A stretch of 64,000 bases of DNA from DASUFP01 sp036274495 (GTDB taxonomy: Bacteria; Bacteroidota; Bacteroidia; AKYH767-A; OLB10). Under the pieces are notes generated by a model that worked only from the letters and a program-made list of their open reading frames with translations, was not told the origin of the DNA and did not search any database. Location: contig DASUFP010000041.1 in the NCBI GenBank assembly GCA_036274495.1, forward strand, positions 16,484 through 80,483. Reading direction: 5' to 3'. The position numbers and the translations under genes are program-made. This document shows positions 41,968 to 50,504 of the stretch, one piece after another. Numbering within the stretch: position 1 is the first letter of the stretch; each line of letters begins with the position of its first letter.

Positions 41968-42830
41968 CCAATGCGGAACGATCGCATTGAAACAGAACCC
42001 ATCACCAGCTTATCATTGAAAAAGTTAAACGCTTCATTTTTTCCCCGTAATCCCAGCGTATAAAGAAGCGGCAGAAAATGTTCATTGGTTGGTACGGCTA
42101 ATTCTGCGGCTCTTCCGCTTGCTGTAAAATTAATTACTCCCTCATCATCGTTTTTACTTATAAGGGCTGCAAGTTTTGCATCTGCTTCCTGTGCCCATTC
42201 GAATCCTTCAACATCCATGCGCATTAACCGAAGGTTATGCACCATATTGCCGCTACCGATAATCAATACCCCCTTCTTGCGCAAAGCCAATAGTTCTTTG
42301 CCCAATTCATAGTGCCATTTGGCAGGTTTGGTAGCATCAAGACTTAATTGGTAAACAGGTATATCAGCCAAAGGAAACATTTTGCATAATACTGACCATG
42401 TACCGTGATCCAGCCCCCACTCAAAGTCCTTTTCAATGTGTGTTTTTTTGACCTGATCAATTGTAAGCGTTGCATAGTCCGGAGTGCCGGGTGCAGGATA
42501 TGATTTTCTGAAAAGTTCATCGGGAAATCCATAAAAATCGTGAATGGTTCGGGGATGTTCCATTGCCGTTACAAACGATCCCCTTGTTTCCCAGTGAGCT
42601 GAAATACATAAAATAGCTTTCGGTCGGGGTATACCAGCAGCTGCATGTTCCCATCCTTTTGTGAACTGGTTTTCTTCAATAGCATTCATAGGACTGCCAT
42701 GGCCTATGAAAAATACCGGCATTGATGTCCCGATGTCGCCTCCGTTACTAAGTGAATTATACAACCTATGTAGTCCTGTCATTGCAAATGTGGCATATAG
42801 TGATTGAGTAATAAATTGGCGTCTTTCCAT
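41964..42830 (-). CDS. DODA-type (YgiD-like) extradiol dioxygenase with Tat-like N-terminus
   Basis: A 288-residue protein of the class III extradiol ring-opening dioxygenase family. Conserved parts: 'PVFFIGHGSPMNAIEEN' (metal-site H44), 'ILCISAHWETRG', 'FYGFPDELFRKSYPAPG', 'WGLDHGTWSVLCKMFP', and 'VLIIGSGNMVHNLRLM'. These histidines bind the metal in YgiD and plant DODA. The N-terminal extension of about 36 residues begins MERRQFITQSLYATFAMTG, which resembles a twin-arginine signal; the usual enzyme starts directly at the 'PVFFIGHGSP' strand. Export would be unusual. Substrate unknown. Confidence 0.87.
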   Translation of the reverse strand: MERRQFITQSLYATFAMTGLHRLYNSLSNGGDIGTSMPVFFIGHGSPMNAIEENQFTKGWEHAAAGIPRPKAILCISAHWETRGSFVTAMEHPRTIHDFYGFPDELFRKSYPAPGTPDYATLTIDQVKKTHIEKDFEWGLDHGTWSVLCKMFPLADIPVYQLSLDATKPAKWHYELGKELLALRKKGVLIIGSGNMVHNLRLMRMDVEGFEWAQEADAKLAALISKNDDEGVINFTASGRAAELAVPTNEHFLPLLYTLGLRGKNEAFNFFNDKLVMGSVSMRSFRIG

Positions 42831-42931
42831 TGAATTACCAGTGCTAATGTATGCTTTTTCTTCCCAAAAAACCTTGTTTATTTACCATCCTTAAAACGAG
42901 GTGTCTTGTTTTTAGTGTGTAATCCGTTTCC

Positions 42932-42939
42932 TATATTTG
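42932..42939 (+). promoter_or_regulatory. -7 promoter element of the response regulator gene
   Basis: TATATTTG, exact consensus, 18 bases before the ATG at 42958; a TTG lies 23 bases further upstream. Confidence 0.55.
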
Positions 42940-42957
42940 TGTTTTACACCCCCCTGT

Positions 42958-43338
42958 ATGAAACCTTTAAAAGTATTAATTGTAGACGATGAGAAAGATG
43001 TGGAATTTCTCTTCAATCAACAATTCCGTAAAGAGTTACGGGAGGGATTGCTTGAATTTCACTTTGCATTTTCAGGAGCTGAAGCCTTGGGATACCTGCG
43101 TCAATCAGGCGTTGATAATACTGTTTTGGTTTTGTCAGATATTAATATGCCGGGGATGAACGGACTTGATTTACTCAAAAATCTGAAGCTGGATTTTCCG
43201 GTGCTTCGTGTAGTTTTGATTTCCGCATATAGCGACGACCAAAATTATGAACTGGCAAAGTCGCTTGGCGCCGATGGATTCATAACTAAACCGGTCGACT
43301 TTACAGTACTTAAAAATGAGTTTTTTACAACTACCTGA
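42958..43338 (+). CDS. Single-domain response regulator (CheY-like)
   Basis: A 126-residue receiver domain with no output domain. From the ATG at 42958 (the frame is open seven codons further) it reads MKPLKVLIVDDEKDVEFLF, with acidic residues D10, D11, phosphoacceptor D61 in 'LSDINMPGMNG', S89 in 'LISAY', and K111 in 'ITKPVDF'. All key positions are intact, so it is likely phosphorylatable. No histidine kinase or chemotaxis gene is near, so its partner is unknown. Confidence 0.92.
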   Translation: MKPLKVLIVDDEKDVEFLFNQQFRKELREGLLEFHFAFSGAEALGYLRQSGVDNTVLVLSDINMPGMNGLDLLKNLKLDFPVLRVVLISAYSDDQNYELAKSLGADGFITKPVDFTVLKNEFFTTT

Positions 43339-43360
43339 AATCTGTTTATCCGGCTGCTGA

Positions 43361-44035
43361 TTATTTTTTGTCTATTATTTTAAGTGCTTCCCTTACTGAC
43401 AATGGTTTCAGTTTGTTGTTTTGAACAAATGATACGACCCATTCCGGGTTGTATTTTGAATACTGGCGCAGCGACCATCCGATAGCTTTGCGGATAAAAA
43501 ATTCATCACTGTTTGAAAGGTTCATAATGTATTTTTCAAGTAATTTCTTATCCGTATGAGCTCGGTACGTCAGCTGAAAAATCAAACTCATGCGGTTCAG
43601 CCAAATATTTTCAGATTGATTCCAGGCAGAGGTGATTGGCACGATTTGTTCGGGATATTTTAAAAACCAGGGACCAATCAGTTTATTTGATATAAGATCA
43701 ACCGAATCCCACCATGATTTATGCAAGGCCATCCATTCAAACAATTGGATGGAATCCTGATTCCATTTTCGTTTGAACTTCATTGCAAGTGTCACTCCGA
43801 AATATTGGAAATCGCGCTGTGGCAATGCCCAAAGCTGTGTTTCTATTTCTGACAGTTCTTCCGGTGATGGCAATGCATTGTTATTAAAATATAACCTGAA
43901 CAATTGATGCCTTTCAGGTGCTTGTATTCCATAAAATTCAAATTGATCGCGCATGTATGCTTTCATCGAAGATGCCTTGTTGGTGTTTTCCTTCTTTTTC
44001 AAGCTCTCGCGCAGACCTTTCACATAGGGGTGCAT
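43361..44035 (-). CDS. DNA alkylation repair protein (AlkD-like HEAT repeat)
   Basis: A 224-residue all-helical protein of the AlkD/AlkC superfamily. 'YMRDQFEFYGIQAPERHQLFR', 'LPQRDFQYFGVTLAMKFKRKW', 'HKSWWDSVDLISNKLIGPWF' and 'DEFFIRKAIGWSLRQYSKYNPEWVVSF' are typical; the Trp-Trp-Asp-Ser-Val-Asp cluster holds the catalytic-site Asp and Trp residues of AlkD. AlkD removes N3- and N7-alkylated purines without base flipping. The call is by motif; some members of this family are non-catalytic. Confidence 0.9.
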   Translation of the reverse strand: MHPYVKGLRESLKKKENTNKASSMKAYMRDQFEFYGIQAPERHQLFRLYFNNNALPSPEELSEIETQLWALPQRDFQYFGVTLAMKFKRKWNQDSIQLFEWMALHKSWWDSVDLISNKLIGPWFLKYPEQIVPITSAWNQSENIWLNRMSLIFQLTYRAHTDKKLLEKYIMNLSNSDEFFIRKAIGWSLRQYSKYNPEWVVSFVQNNKLKPLSVREALKIIDKK

Positions 44036-44121
44036 ATTAATACCTTTTACGATGAGCTCACCGGATCCAAAAAATTATCAGATGCATATGATGGCGATAA
44101 TTTGGTCCATAAAAATAGCTG

Positions 44122-44157
44122 AAAAAATAATCCCGGCTAATGTTACAGCCGGGATTA
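44122..44157 (-). terminator. Intrinsic terminator
   Basis: Eleven-base perfect arms TAATCCCGGCT (44128-44138) and AGCCGGGATTA (44147-44157) with an eight-base loop; on the minus strand a T-rich tract follows. It ends the gene at 44214. Confidence 0.85.
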
Positions 44158-44213
44158 TTAACCTAAAACCTAAAAACCAATAAAAAGTAACTTTGTGTGT
44201 AGCTGTGAGTCGT

Positions 44214-45248
44214 TTACCTGATGATTTGGATTTTTGAAACTTCAGTTGTTATTCCTGTTTTATGCACAATTAACGTTTGGGGTGTGAAGTTTTCGAGCCA
44301 TTTGCCGTCAAACTGTTCTGCCTGTTTTTCGAGGAGTAACCTGCCGTTTAAATCATAAACCCTGAAGGTTTTCATTCCTTCTTCGTTCTCGTTGAATCCG
44401 TGTGACAATCTGAGACCGGATGCAAGTCCTATTGTTGAAGGAGCACCGGGGCAGTAAGTAACATTGTTGATCACCGGAGATGTGGTTACAGTATATGACT
44501 TTCCTTGTTCAAGAATGGAAGCAGACACTTTTCTGGTTCCGGGAGCGGTTGTGTATTTGATAATGTTACCCGGGTTCCCGATTTCTTCAAACCGCATTTC
44601 ATATGCAACAGGTGCCATGTACTCAAGTACCAAACCGGCCGGAATGGAGTCGGTAGTTGAAAGGTTCATACGTCCGTTATAGAAAGCGCCTACTCCATTT
44701 GGTTTTCTGATACCGCGCAGCACCACACCATCTGATTCAGCCGAACATACTCCGGTAACGACTGCAGTGTACGAAACATTAACCGTATCAAGTGCCGGTA
44801 CACCGGGTGTGCCTACGCCGTTCATTTGTCTTTCGAAAACGGATCCGATAAATCCATTATTCCAGATGATTGTATCATAACCTGCGGTAGCTTGCAGTCT
44901 GACAGTATCTCCCTTGCAGACCCATACATTTGTTAATGCATTAATTTGAGGAACCGGCAATACATTATAGGTTCGTGTTTTTGTATAGGTAGTCCAAACA
45001 GGTGAATTCCCATGGTGACCCGTAACGGTGAGGGTATATGTGCCCGAAGTACCGATGGTAATGGTTGAGGTGGTTTCGCCCGTACTCCATAAATAAGAGA
45101 CCGGGTTAAAACTGCTACCCTTTATGTCTAAAGTAATTTCCATTGGATTACATACTTTTCCTGAGAGAGGCATCAGCTTGATATTGCCTTGCGCAAAAAC
45201 TGAGGCTCCTAAAAAAAGTAATGAAGCGGTGAGATAAATCTGTTTCAT
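44214..45248 (-). CDS. Secreted Ig-like/PKD-type protein
   Basis: A 344-residue exported protein. Signal peptide MKQIYLTASLLFLGASVFAQ, then a first Ig-like domain with 'YLWSTGETTSTITIGTSGTYTLTVTG' (the 'WSTG.T....SGTY.V.V' pattern common in Bacteroidota cell-surface proteins), a second starting 'VWVCKGDTVRLQATAGYDTIIWNNG', and a C-terminal region ending 'FRVYDLNGRLLLEK...EVSKIQIIR'. The end resembles the last strands of a T9SS domain but lacks the NPA motif, so sorting is uncertain. It stands alone with a strong terminator. No function assigned. Confidence 0.75.
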   Translation of the reverse strand: MKQIYLTASLLFLGASVFAQGNIKLMPLSGKVCNPMEITLDIKGSSFNPVSYLWSTGETTSTITIGTSGTYTLTVTGHHGNSPVWTTYTKTRTYNVLPVPQINALTNVWVCKGDTVRLQATAGYDTIIWNNGFIGSVFERQMNGVGTPGVPALDTVNVSYTAVVTGVCSAESDGVVLRGIRKPNGVGAFYNGRMNLSTTDSIPAGLVLEYMAPVAYEMRFEEIGNPGNIIKYTTAPGTRKVSASILEQGKSYTVTTSPVINNVTYCPGAPSTIGLASGLRLSHGFNENEEGMKTFRVYDLNGRLLLEKQAEQFDGKWLENFTPQTLIVHKTGITTEVSKIQIIR

Positions 45249-45604
45249 GGTATTGAGGTTTTAAAGTTTTATTTGCTTGATGACTTCAAGATGTCCTCAA
45301 CACATAGGGTATGGCTTATACTTTTTGGCGAAAAGGAATGCATTATCCGTAAACGGCATTCATCAGATGGCTAACAAATTCCTTTTAAGTTGCACCGGGA
45401 GGGTTATAGAGGAAGGAAATCCGGTAAGGAAAAGGGATTCAGAACAGCCTGCACATTTTCTATCCGATTGATTTACAATGGATGTTCTTCAGGAAATAGC
45501 TTTGACCGAAGCAACATACTGCCGGATGTTTGAAGATGATGGAAATTGTATAATCCTGTATTTCAATTAATTACAATTGAATGTGCGATTGATTGGGGCC
45601 CGAT
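45249..45604. other. Intergenic region, 356 bases
   Basis: The region lies between two minus-strand genes. A 64-codon open frame on the plus strand (45277-45471) has no hydrophobic core, no recognisable motif and no promoter, and I do not call it. I found no tRNA, hairpin with T-run, or repeat here. Confidence 0.4.
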
Positions 45605-45955
45605 TTATCGTACGGGATCTCCGGCAACGGCCTCAGGATCAGGGGTAAGTAAAACTACTTCGCCGGCAGGGTTTATGGCCCCAAGGACAAGACATTCCGA
45701 GCGGGTGCCGGCAACCTGAAGCGGAGGGAGGTTAATGACCGCGAGAATTTTTTTTCCGACTAAGGATTCGGGGGTATACAGCGCGGTTATCTGAGCTGAT
45801 GAGTGCAGCTTCCCAAAAGGGCCAAAGTCAATTTCAAGTTTATAGGCTGGTTTTCTGGCCATTTTTGAGACCATAGCAGAAAGAATTACCCCTATCCGAA
45901 TATCGTGGCGAATAAATGTCTCATAAATATCCGGCAGGTTATCCGACAATTCCAT
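45605..45955 (-). CDS. tRNA-binding (CsaA/EMAP-type OB-fold) protein
   Basis: A 116-residue OB-fold protein. 'IRIGVILSAMVSKMARKPAYKLEIDFGPFGKLHSSAQITALYTPESLVGKKILAVINLPPLQVAGTRSECLVLGA' (shown here in fragments) closely follows CsaA, a chaperone-like tRNA-binding protein, with the 'KPAYKL.IDFG' and 'SSAQIT.LYTPE.L.G..I.AV.N.PP' motifs. The C-terminus 'VVLLTPDPEAVAGDPVR' also fits. A role in export or tRNA metabolism is known for relatives only. Confidence 0.88.
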   Translation of the reverse strand: MELSDNLPDIYETFIRHDIRIGVILSAMVSKMARKPAYKLEIDFGPFGKLHSSAQITALYTPESLVGKKILAVINLPPLQVAGTRSECLVLGAINPAGEVVLLTPDPEAVAGDPVR

Positions 45956-46026
45956 GATGCAATTATAGGCTTTTAAGAACTTTGCTTTATAACTATCGGG
46001 AATGTTTAACGTACAATATATCTGTT

Positions 46027-46034
46027 TAACTTTG
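46027..46034 (+). promoter_or_regulatory. -7 promoter element of the PH-like membrane protein gene
   Basis: TAACTTTG, exact consensus, 20 bases before the ATG at 46055; a TTT lies about 19 bases upstream. Confidence 0.45.
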
Positions 46035-46054
46035 TATACCCCCGATAATGCCGG

Positions 46055-46612
46055 ATGTCATCCCGTTTTAATTATAAAAAGACCAAAAGCAGCTTTTATG
46101 AGCGGCAAAAGATACGGTACGTTCTGCCGTACCTGGTGCCGGCTATTTTGATACTTGCGCTTCTTTTACTTGCAATTGAAAAATACGAAACCGACAGGCC
46201 CGCGTTTGGCATAAACCTGGAAGTGTGGCAATACATTGTAATTATTTTTCTGGTTCCGGTTCCTCTATTAGGCCTGTTAATGTGGTCACGACTCGACACT
46301 ATTGTTGATGAAGACGGTGTGATGTACCGTTGGCTGCCTTATCACAAAAGTTTCAATCTGCTGCATTGGAGTGCCATTAAACAGGTTGTGTTATTGGATA
46401 TGAAACCTCTTGGTCTTTTTTGGCGGAGCAAACGATCGCATCACAAACGATTTTTTCCGGGAAGCAGGTACAGTATTGAAATAGTGATGCGGAATGGTCA
46501 TAAAATTTTACTCGGTACACGAAAACCGGAAGAACTACAGCGGTCGTTATCGCGTAACGCCGGGAGTAAATTTAATCAGGAAGACTCCACTGTAGTTTTT
46601 GATTATTCATAG
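46055..46612 (+). CDS. Two-helix membrane protein with PH-like domain
   Basis: A 185-residue protein. Two membrane segments (about residues 24-42 and 55-75) are followed by a cytoplasmic part beginning 'DTIVDEDGVMYRWLPYHKSFNLLHWSAIKQVVLLDMKPLG' and ending in 'SIEIVMRNGHKILLGTRKPEELQRSL'. This pattern (strand, WSxI, strand, 'GTRKPEEL') is that of bacterial PH-like (bPH) domains of membrane proteins. No enzymatic role; function unknown. Confidence 0.7.
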   Translation: MSSRFNYKKTKSSFYERQKIRYVLPYLVPAILILALLLLAIEKYETDRPAFGINLEVWQYIVIIFLVPVPLLGLLMWSRLDTIVDEDGVMYRWLPYHKSFNLLHWSAIKQVVLLDMKPLGLFWRSKRSHHKRFFPGSRYSIEIVMRNGHKILLGTRKPEELQRSLSRNAGSKFNQEDSTVVFDYS

Positions 46613-46797
46613 CTTCTGACTTACTGCCCGATTATAATAATCCGGTTTTTTTAACAAATTGACATGATTCCACTTTTCGGAATTGGGTCGAACGCGTCCG
46701 GATTAACTTCACCTGATCAACTATCCTTTCATCTTATAAGGATTTCCCCCCTTCGGGGCTATTCAATAAGTTTTTTGTAAGTTTACCTCTCAGGTTT

Positions 46798-48891
46798 ATG
46801 AAAAAGACTCAGCGAAAGAGTGCCGCGCCTGCTGCCAGTCCAAAAGCACCTGCCTTTAACGCCGATGCGGAGAAGAGGTTGCTGGCTCTCATTGCAGCGC
46901 TGATTGCCGCGTTGCTTTATATTAATACCGCGGGTCACAGCTACACTGTTGACGACGGTACGGTAATTGGGAACAATACGATTACCAAGAAAGGTGTGGC
47001 GGCACTGCCCGAAATATTCACATCGGCATACCGTGCAGGATTCTGGGACCGCGATGAGGGCATGTACAGGCCCCTGTCTGTTGCAATGTTTGCGGTTGAA
47101 TATCAGATTGCCCCCGACAACCCGCTTCCCGGACATCTTATTAACATCTTATTATATGCTTTGACCGCCTATTTTTTATTTGGGTTTCTGGCCAGGCTCT
47201 TTCCGGGAAGAGGTAATGCATTGCCATTTATGATATCGTTAATTTTTATTATGCACCCGCTTCATACAGAAGTTGTAGCTAATATTAAGAGTCGTGATGA
47301 AATGCTCTGCTTTTTCTTTGGAATACTATCCCTGGATATGCTGGTAAGGTCTCATAGTTCAGCAAAATCATGGCAACTGCTTCTTGCAGGTTTATTCTTT
47401 TTTCTTGCCCTGTTGTCGAAAGAAAGTGCCATTACCCTGCTGGCCGTATTTCCTTTGACCTTATGGTTTTTCACTGATGCTTCAACAAAACAATTAATAA
47501 GAGCAACAGTACTATGCCTTGGCGTTACGGCTTTATATATGATAATACGTGTATCCGTATTGGGATCAATGACCGGACATGCAGAACAGCAGCTAATCAA
47601 CAATTCACTTCTCGGAGCAACCAATTATAGTGACCAGCTCTCAACAGCACTTTACATATTGGGCAGGTATTTGTTGCTGCTCATTTTTCCGCATCCGCTG
47701 GTTTTCGATTATTCTTATAATCAAATCCCGTTGGTTCCATTTTCCGATATCCGTGTAATACTTTCAATTGTTGCTGTCGGTTTTCTTGTATGGAAAGGAT
47801 TTACGGGAATAAAAAATAAATTGCCTGAAGCATATGGAATCCTCTTTTTTTTCATTACCCTTTCACTGGTTCTTAATATTCTGTTCCTTATTGAATCAAC
47901 CATGGCTGAGCGTTTCCTGTATATGCCCTCACTCGGATTTGCCATAAGCGCAGGGCTATTAATAAGTAAATGGTATGCCATTCCGAAAGGACTCCCCTTA
48001 AAAAAGGCCTTTGTATCGCGTCCGCTACCTTCGGTACTTCTTGCAACTGTTCTTTTGCTGTTTGCATTTAAAACGGTTTCCCGTAACAATAACTGGAAAG
48101 ATAATCTGACGTTACTTTCTTACGATGTTAAAACTTCTCCCAATAGCGCCCGCATCAGGTATGCCTACGGCAGTGCTTTGCTTATAGAGAAAGCACTGAA
48201 AACGGATGCAGGTCCTGCCAAAGAATCATTTCTCGATCAGAGCATTCTGCAGCTGGAGCGAGGTGTATCGATACTCCCCAGTTATGCCGAAGCATGGTAT
48301 CACCTGGGATTGGCTTATAAAGAAAAAAATAATCCTGTCAAGTCGATAGCGGCTTTCGAAACAGCACGCAAGTATAAAACATTTAAAGATGCGGACTTTT
48401 ACATTGCATCGGGACTGGCATATGGTATGGGTAAACAATATGGTAAGGCGCTCGCAGATTTCACTGTAGCAATTTCCAAAGACCCTGCCAATGCGGAAGC
48501 ATACAACAACAAAGGGTTATATTTTACAGAACAGGGGACAACAGATTCGGCCTTTATTTACCTGAACAAAGCGATAGAAATGAAAAAGGACTTTTATCAG
48601 GCGTTGTATAACAGGGGAAATACCTATGCGAAAACGGGTGCCTTTAATAACGCGATTGAAGACTATAAAAAAACACTTGAAATAAAGCCCGGTTATACAG
48701 ATGCGATCCTAAATTTAGGAAACAGTTATGCCGCAATGGGTGATTATAAAAACGCATTGGTATGGTTTGAAAAATTGCTGGCGGCTGAGCCAAATAACAG
48801 TAAACTGCTTTACAACATCGGGATTACATATAATTTTTTAGGTGATACAACTAAGGGAAATGCATACATCCGGCAAGCTCAGGGCAGGTAG
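46798..48891 (+). CDS. TMTC-like GT-C membrane protein with C-terminal TPR repeats
   Basis: A 697-residue protein. After a basic N-terminus (to about 25) come roughly ten membrane segments, with an acidic first external loop 'HSYTVDDGTVIGNNTITKKG' (D52, D53) and 'YRPLSVAMFAVEYQI', 'FIMHPLHTEVVANIKSRDEML', which is the pattern of TMTC-type protein O-mannosyltransferases. From about 455 to the end lie five or six TPR units ('PSYAEAWYHLGLAYKEKN', 'AEAYNNKGLYFTEQG', 'FYQALYNRGNTYAKTG', 'YTDAILNLGNSYAAMG', 'SKLLYNIGITYNFLG'). Bacteroidota are known for periplasmic O-glycosylation, so protein glycosylation is plausible but unproven. The 3' end is overlapped by a lipoprotein gene. Confidence 0.85.
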   Translation: MKKTQRKSAAPAASPKAPAFNADAEKRLLALIAALIAALLYINTAGHSYTVDDGTVIGNNTITKKGVAALPEIFTSAYRAGFWDRDEGMYRPLSVAMFAVEYQIAPDNPLPGHLINILLYALTAYFLFGFLARLFPGRGNALPFMISLIFIMHPLHTEVVANIKSRDEMLCFFFGILSLDMLVRSHSSAKSWQLLLAGLFFFLALLSKESAITLLAVFPLTLWFFTDASTKQLIRATVLCLGVTALYMIIRVSVLGSMTGHAEQQLINNSLLGATNYSDQLSTALYILGRYLLLLIFPHPLVFDYSYNQIPLVPFSDIRVILSIVAVGFLVWKGFTGIKNKLPEAYGILFFFITLSLVLNILFLIESTMAERFLYMPSLGFAISAGLLISKWYAIPKGLPLKKAFVSRPLPSVLLATVLLLFAFKTVSRNNNWKDNLTLLSYDVKTSPNSARIRYAYGSALLIEKALKTDAGPAKESFLDQSILQLERGVSILPSYAEAWYHLGLAYKEKNNPVKSIAAFETARKYKTFKDADFYIASGLAYGMGKQYGKALADFTVAISKDPANAEAYNNKGLYFTEQGTTDSAFIYLNKAIEMKKDFYQALYNRGNTYAKTGAFNNAIEDYKKTLEIKPGYTDAILNLGNSYAAMGDYKNALVWFEKLLAAEPNNSKLLYNIGITYNFLGDTTKGNAYIRQAQGR

Positions 48892-49423
48892 GTGGTTGTT
48901 TTGGGTATTAATAATTGTTTCCTGCGATACAGCGCCCCCGAAATCAACACCTCAAAAGCGACACTTTGATATTCCGGGATATTTCAGGTCTGAAATATCC
49001 CGTTTCGTAGCTTCCGGATCGTCACTTCAGAAAATTGTACATACTGAGGGCAAAACCGAATCCCATACCATACGAGAGCCCGACTGGAACGATGCTTTTC
49101 AATACTTTTTGCAGATAGACCTTAATTCACCCGGCACTGCCAAATGGCTGATGGTCGACACCCTTATTTCAGGAACAGAGTTACAACTCAATTATGCCTC
49201 AGTTGATTCAACGGCAAAGCTGAAAAGAGCATCTGTGTTTTTTACCGGTAACACGGTGGATTCTGTTGCTGTAGCACTGTATAATACAGGCTTATATGGC
49301 ACCGAAAGCCAGTTCCTGACATACAAAAGAGGTGTTGCTTATAAAATGCACTTTTTGCTCAATCCTACAGTTGGAAAAGCTACTGATCTGGAAGTTGCCG
49401 GTAAGGTGATATCAAATTTATAA
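48860..49423 (+). CDS. Lipoprotein of unknown function
   Basis: A 187-residue protein starting at ATG 48860, overlapping the TPR gene end by 32 bases in another frame. The N-terminus MHTSGKLRAGRWLFWVLIIVSC has a lipobox with cysteine at 22, so it is probably a lipoprotein. The rest is 'FDIPGYFRSEISRFVASGSSLQKIVHTEGKTESHTI...WNDAFQYFLQIDLNSP' and alternating strands. The overlap suggests translational coupling with the TMTC-like gene. No family is recognised; the pattern resembles small secreted or periplasmic proteins of Bacteroidota. Confidence 0.75.
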   Translation: MHTSGKLRAGRWLFWVLIIVSCDTAPPKSTPQKRHFDIPGYFRSEISRFVASGSSLQKIVHTEGKTESHTIREPDWNDAFQYFLQIDLNSPGTAKWLMVDTLISGTELQLNYASVDSTAKLKRASVFFTGNTVDSVAVALYNTGLYGTESQFLTYKRGVAYKMHFLLNPTVGKATDLEVAGKVISNL

Positions 49424-49484
49424 TGCTATTAGGAAATCTTAACATTTTCTTTTATTTTAGATTTCATATCATTTAATCAACCCT

Positions 49485-50504
49485 ATGAAGACTTTATACT
49501 TCTCAGTGTTAATACTTCTATTGTCAAGTATAAATACTCTTTCCCAGATTAATCTCAACAACGGATTAATTGCATGTTATCCGTTTTCGGGAAACGCATT
49601 AGATCAAAGTGGCAATAATCATAATGGAACAGTTGTAGGGCCAACCCTGGTAAATGATCGATTTGGTAATACAAATAGTGCCTACTCATATAATGGGGTG
49701 AACAATTACATCAATTTAGGAATTATGTCACCGTTTACTTTATCCAATACAATGTCTTTGAGTGTTTGGATCCAACCCAATCAGGTGAAGTTGCAAACAA
49801 TATTGATGTTGCAACCAGATGATTTTAATGACCGGTTTAATGCAATGGCTTATTATAGTCACAATGGCACATCATCTACTGTTTGGGATTTTGGTAATTG
49901 TGTAATGGGGGGCAGATTGATGCAGGTTGGAACAATTTTTTCACCTGCTTGGCAACATTTTGTTTATACAGTTAATCCTGTTACAGGGATGAAAGTATAT
50001 AAAGATGGGGTATTGGTAAATACCCAGTCAACCAGTTCCCCGCTTGTGAACCGTCAAAAGAGTCTTTGGATTGGGGGAGGTATTGATATTAATGGCGCAT
50101 TATTTTATTTTGATGGTATAATCGATGATATGAGAATTTATGACCGTGAACTTACCCCGGCAGAAGTTCAGACACTTTATGGACTGGAATTAATGTGTAC
50201 TCCAACAGCTATAGCAGATCTTCCCGGTAAAGAGTCCCCTTATTCTGTGAAATCCGTTAATGGAAAACTTATTATCACATCAAGGCCATTCAGTGACCCT
50301 GCCAATTTACAAATACTATCCGGTGATGGTCGATCCATTTATCTAAAAGAGAGTATAAAAGGAGGTGAAACCATCACTATTCCTTTTGATCATGCCGGAA
50401 TTTTACTTTATACCTTCAGTACTGCGAAACAATTATTTGCCGGAAAAATCGCAGCACTTTTTTTAAATCTATTGTGTAAACGGGTTCTCGATTTTTCCGC
50501 TTAA
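49485..50504 (+). CDS. LamG-domain secreted protein
   Basis: A 339-residue protein with signal peptide (MKTLYFSVLILLLSSINTLSQ) and one LamG/concanavalin A-like domain at about 25-235: 'GLIACYPFSGNALDQSGNNHNGTVVGPTLVNDRFGNTNSAYSYNG', 'TMSLSVWIQP', 'WQHFVYTVNPVTGMKVYKDGVLVNT', 'FDGIIDDMRIYDRELTPAEVQTLY' (fragments). The C-terminus has the shape of a T9SS domain ('GILLYTFSTAKQLFAGKI') but continues with 'AALFLNLLCKRVLDFSA' instead of stopping. The gene is AT-rich compared with its neighbours. A frameshift near the end or a lineage-specific tail is possible. Sugar binding is inferred from the fold. Confidence 0.78.
   Translation: MKTLYFSVLILLLSSINTLSQINLNNGLIACYPFSGNALDQSGNNHNGTVVGPTLVNDRFGNTNSAYSYNGVNNYINLGIMSPFTLSNTMSLSVWIQPNQVKLQTILMLQPDDFNDRFNAMAYYSHNGTSSTVWDFGNCVMGGRLMQVGTIFSPAWQHFVYTVNPVTGMKVYKDGVLVNTQSTSSPLVNRQKSLWIGGGIDINGALFYFDGIIDDMRIYDRELTPAEVQTLYGLELMCTPTAIADLPGKESPYSVKSVNGKLIITSRPFSDPANLQILSGDGRSIYLKESIKGGETITIPFDHAGILLYTFSTAKQLFAGKIAALFLNLLCKRVLDFSA

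Noticed and set aside
45277..45471. 64-codon plus-strand frame between two minus-strand genes
   Set aside because: No recognisable motif, no signal or membrane segment, no promoter, and composition unlike the surrounding genes; treated as chance.
46748..46760. CCCC-TTC-GGGG hairpin upstream of the TMTC-like gene
   Set aside because: Four-base stem with a three-base loop and no adjacent T-run; neither a convincing terminator nor a riboswitch.
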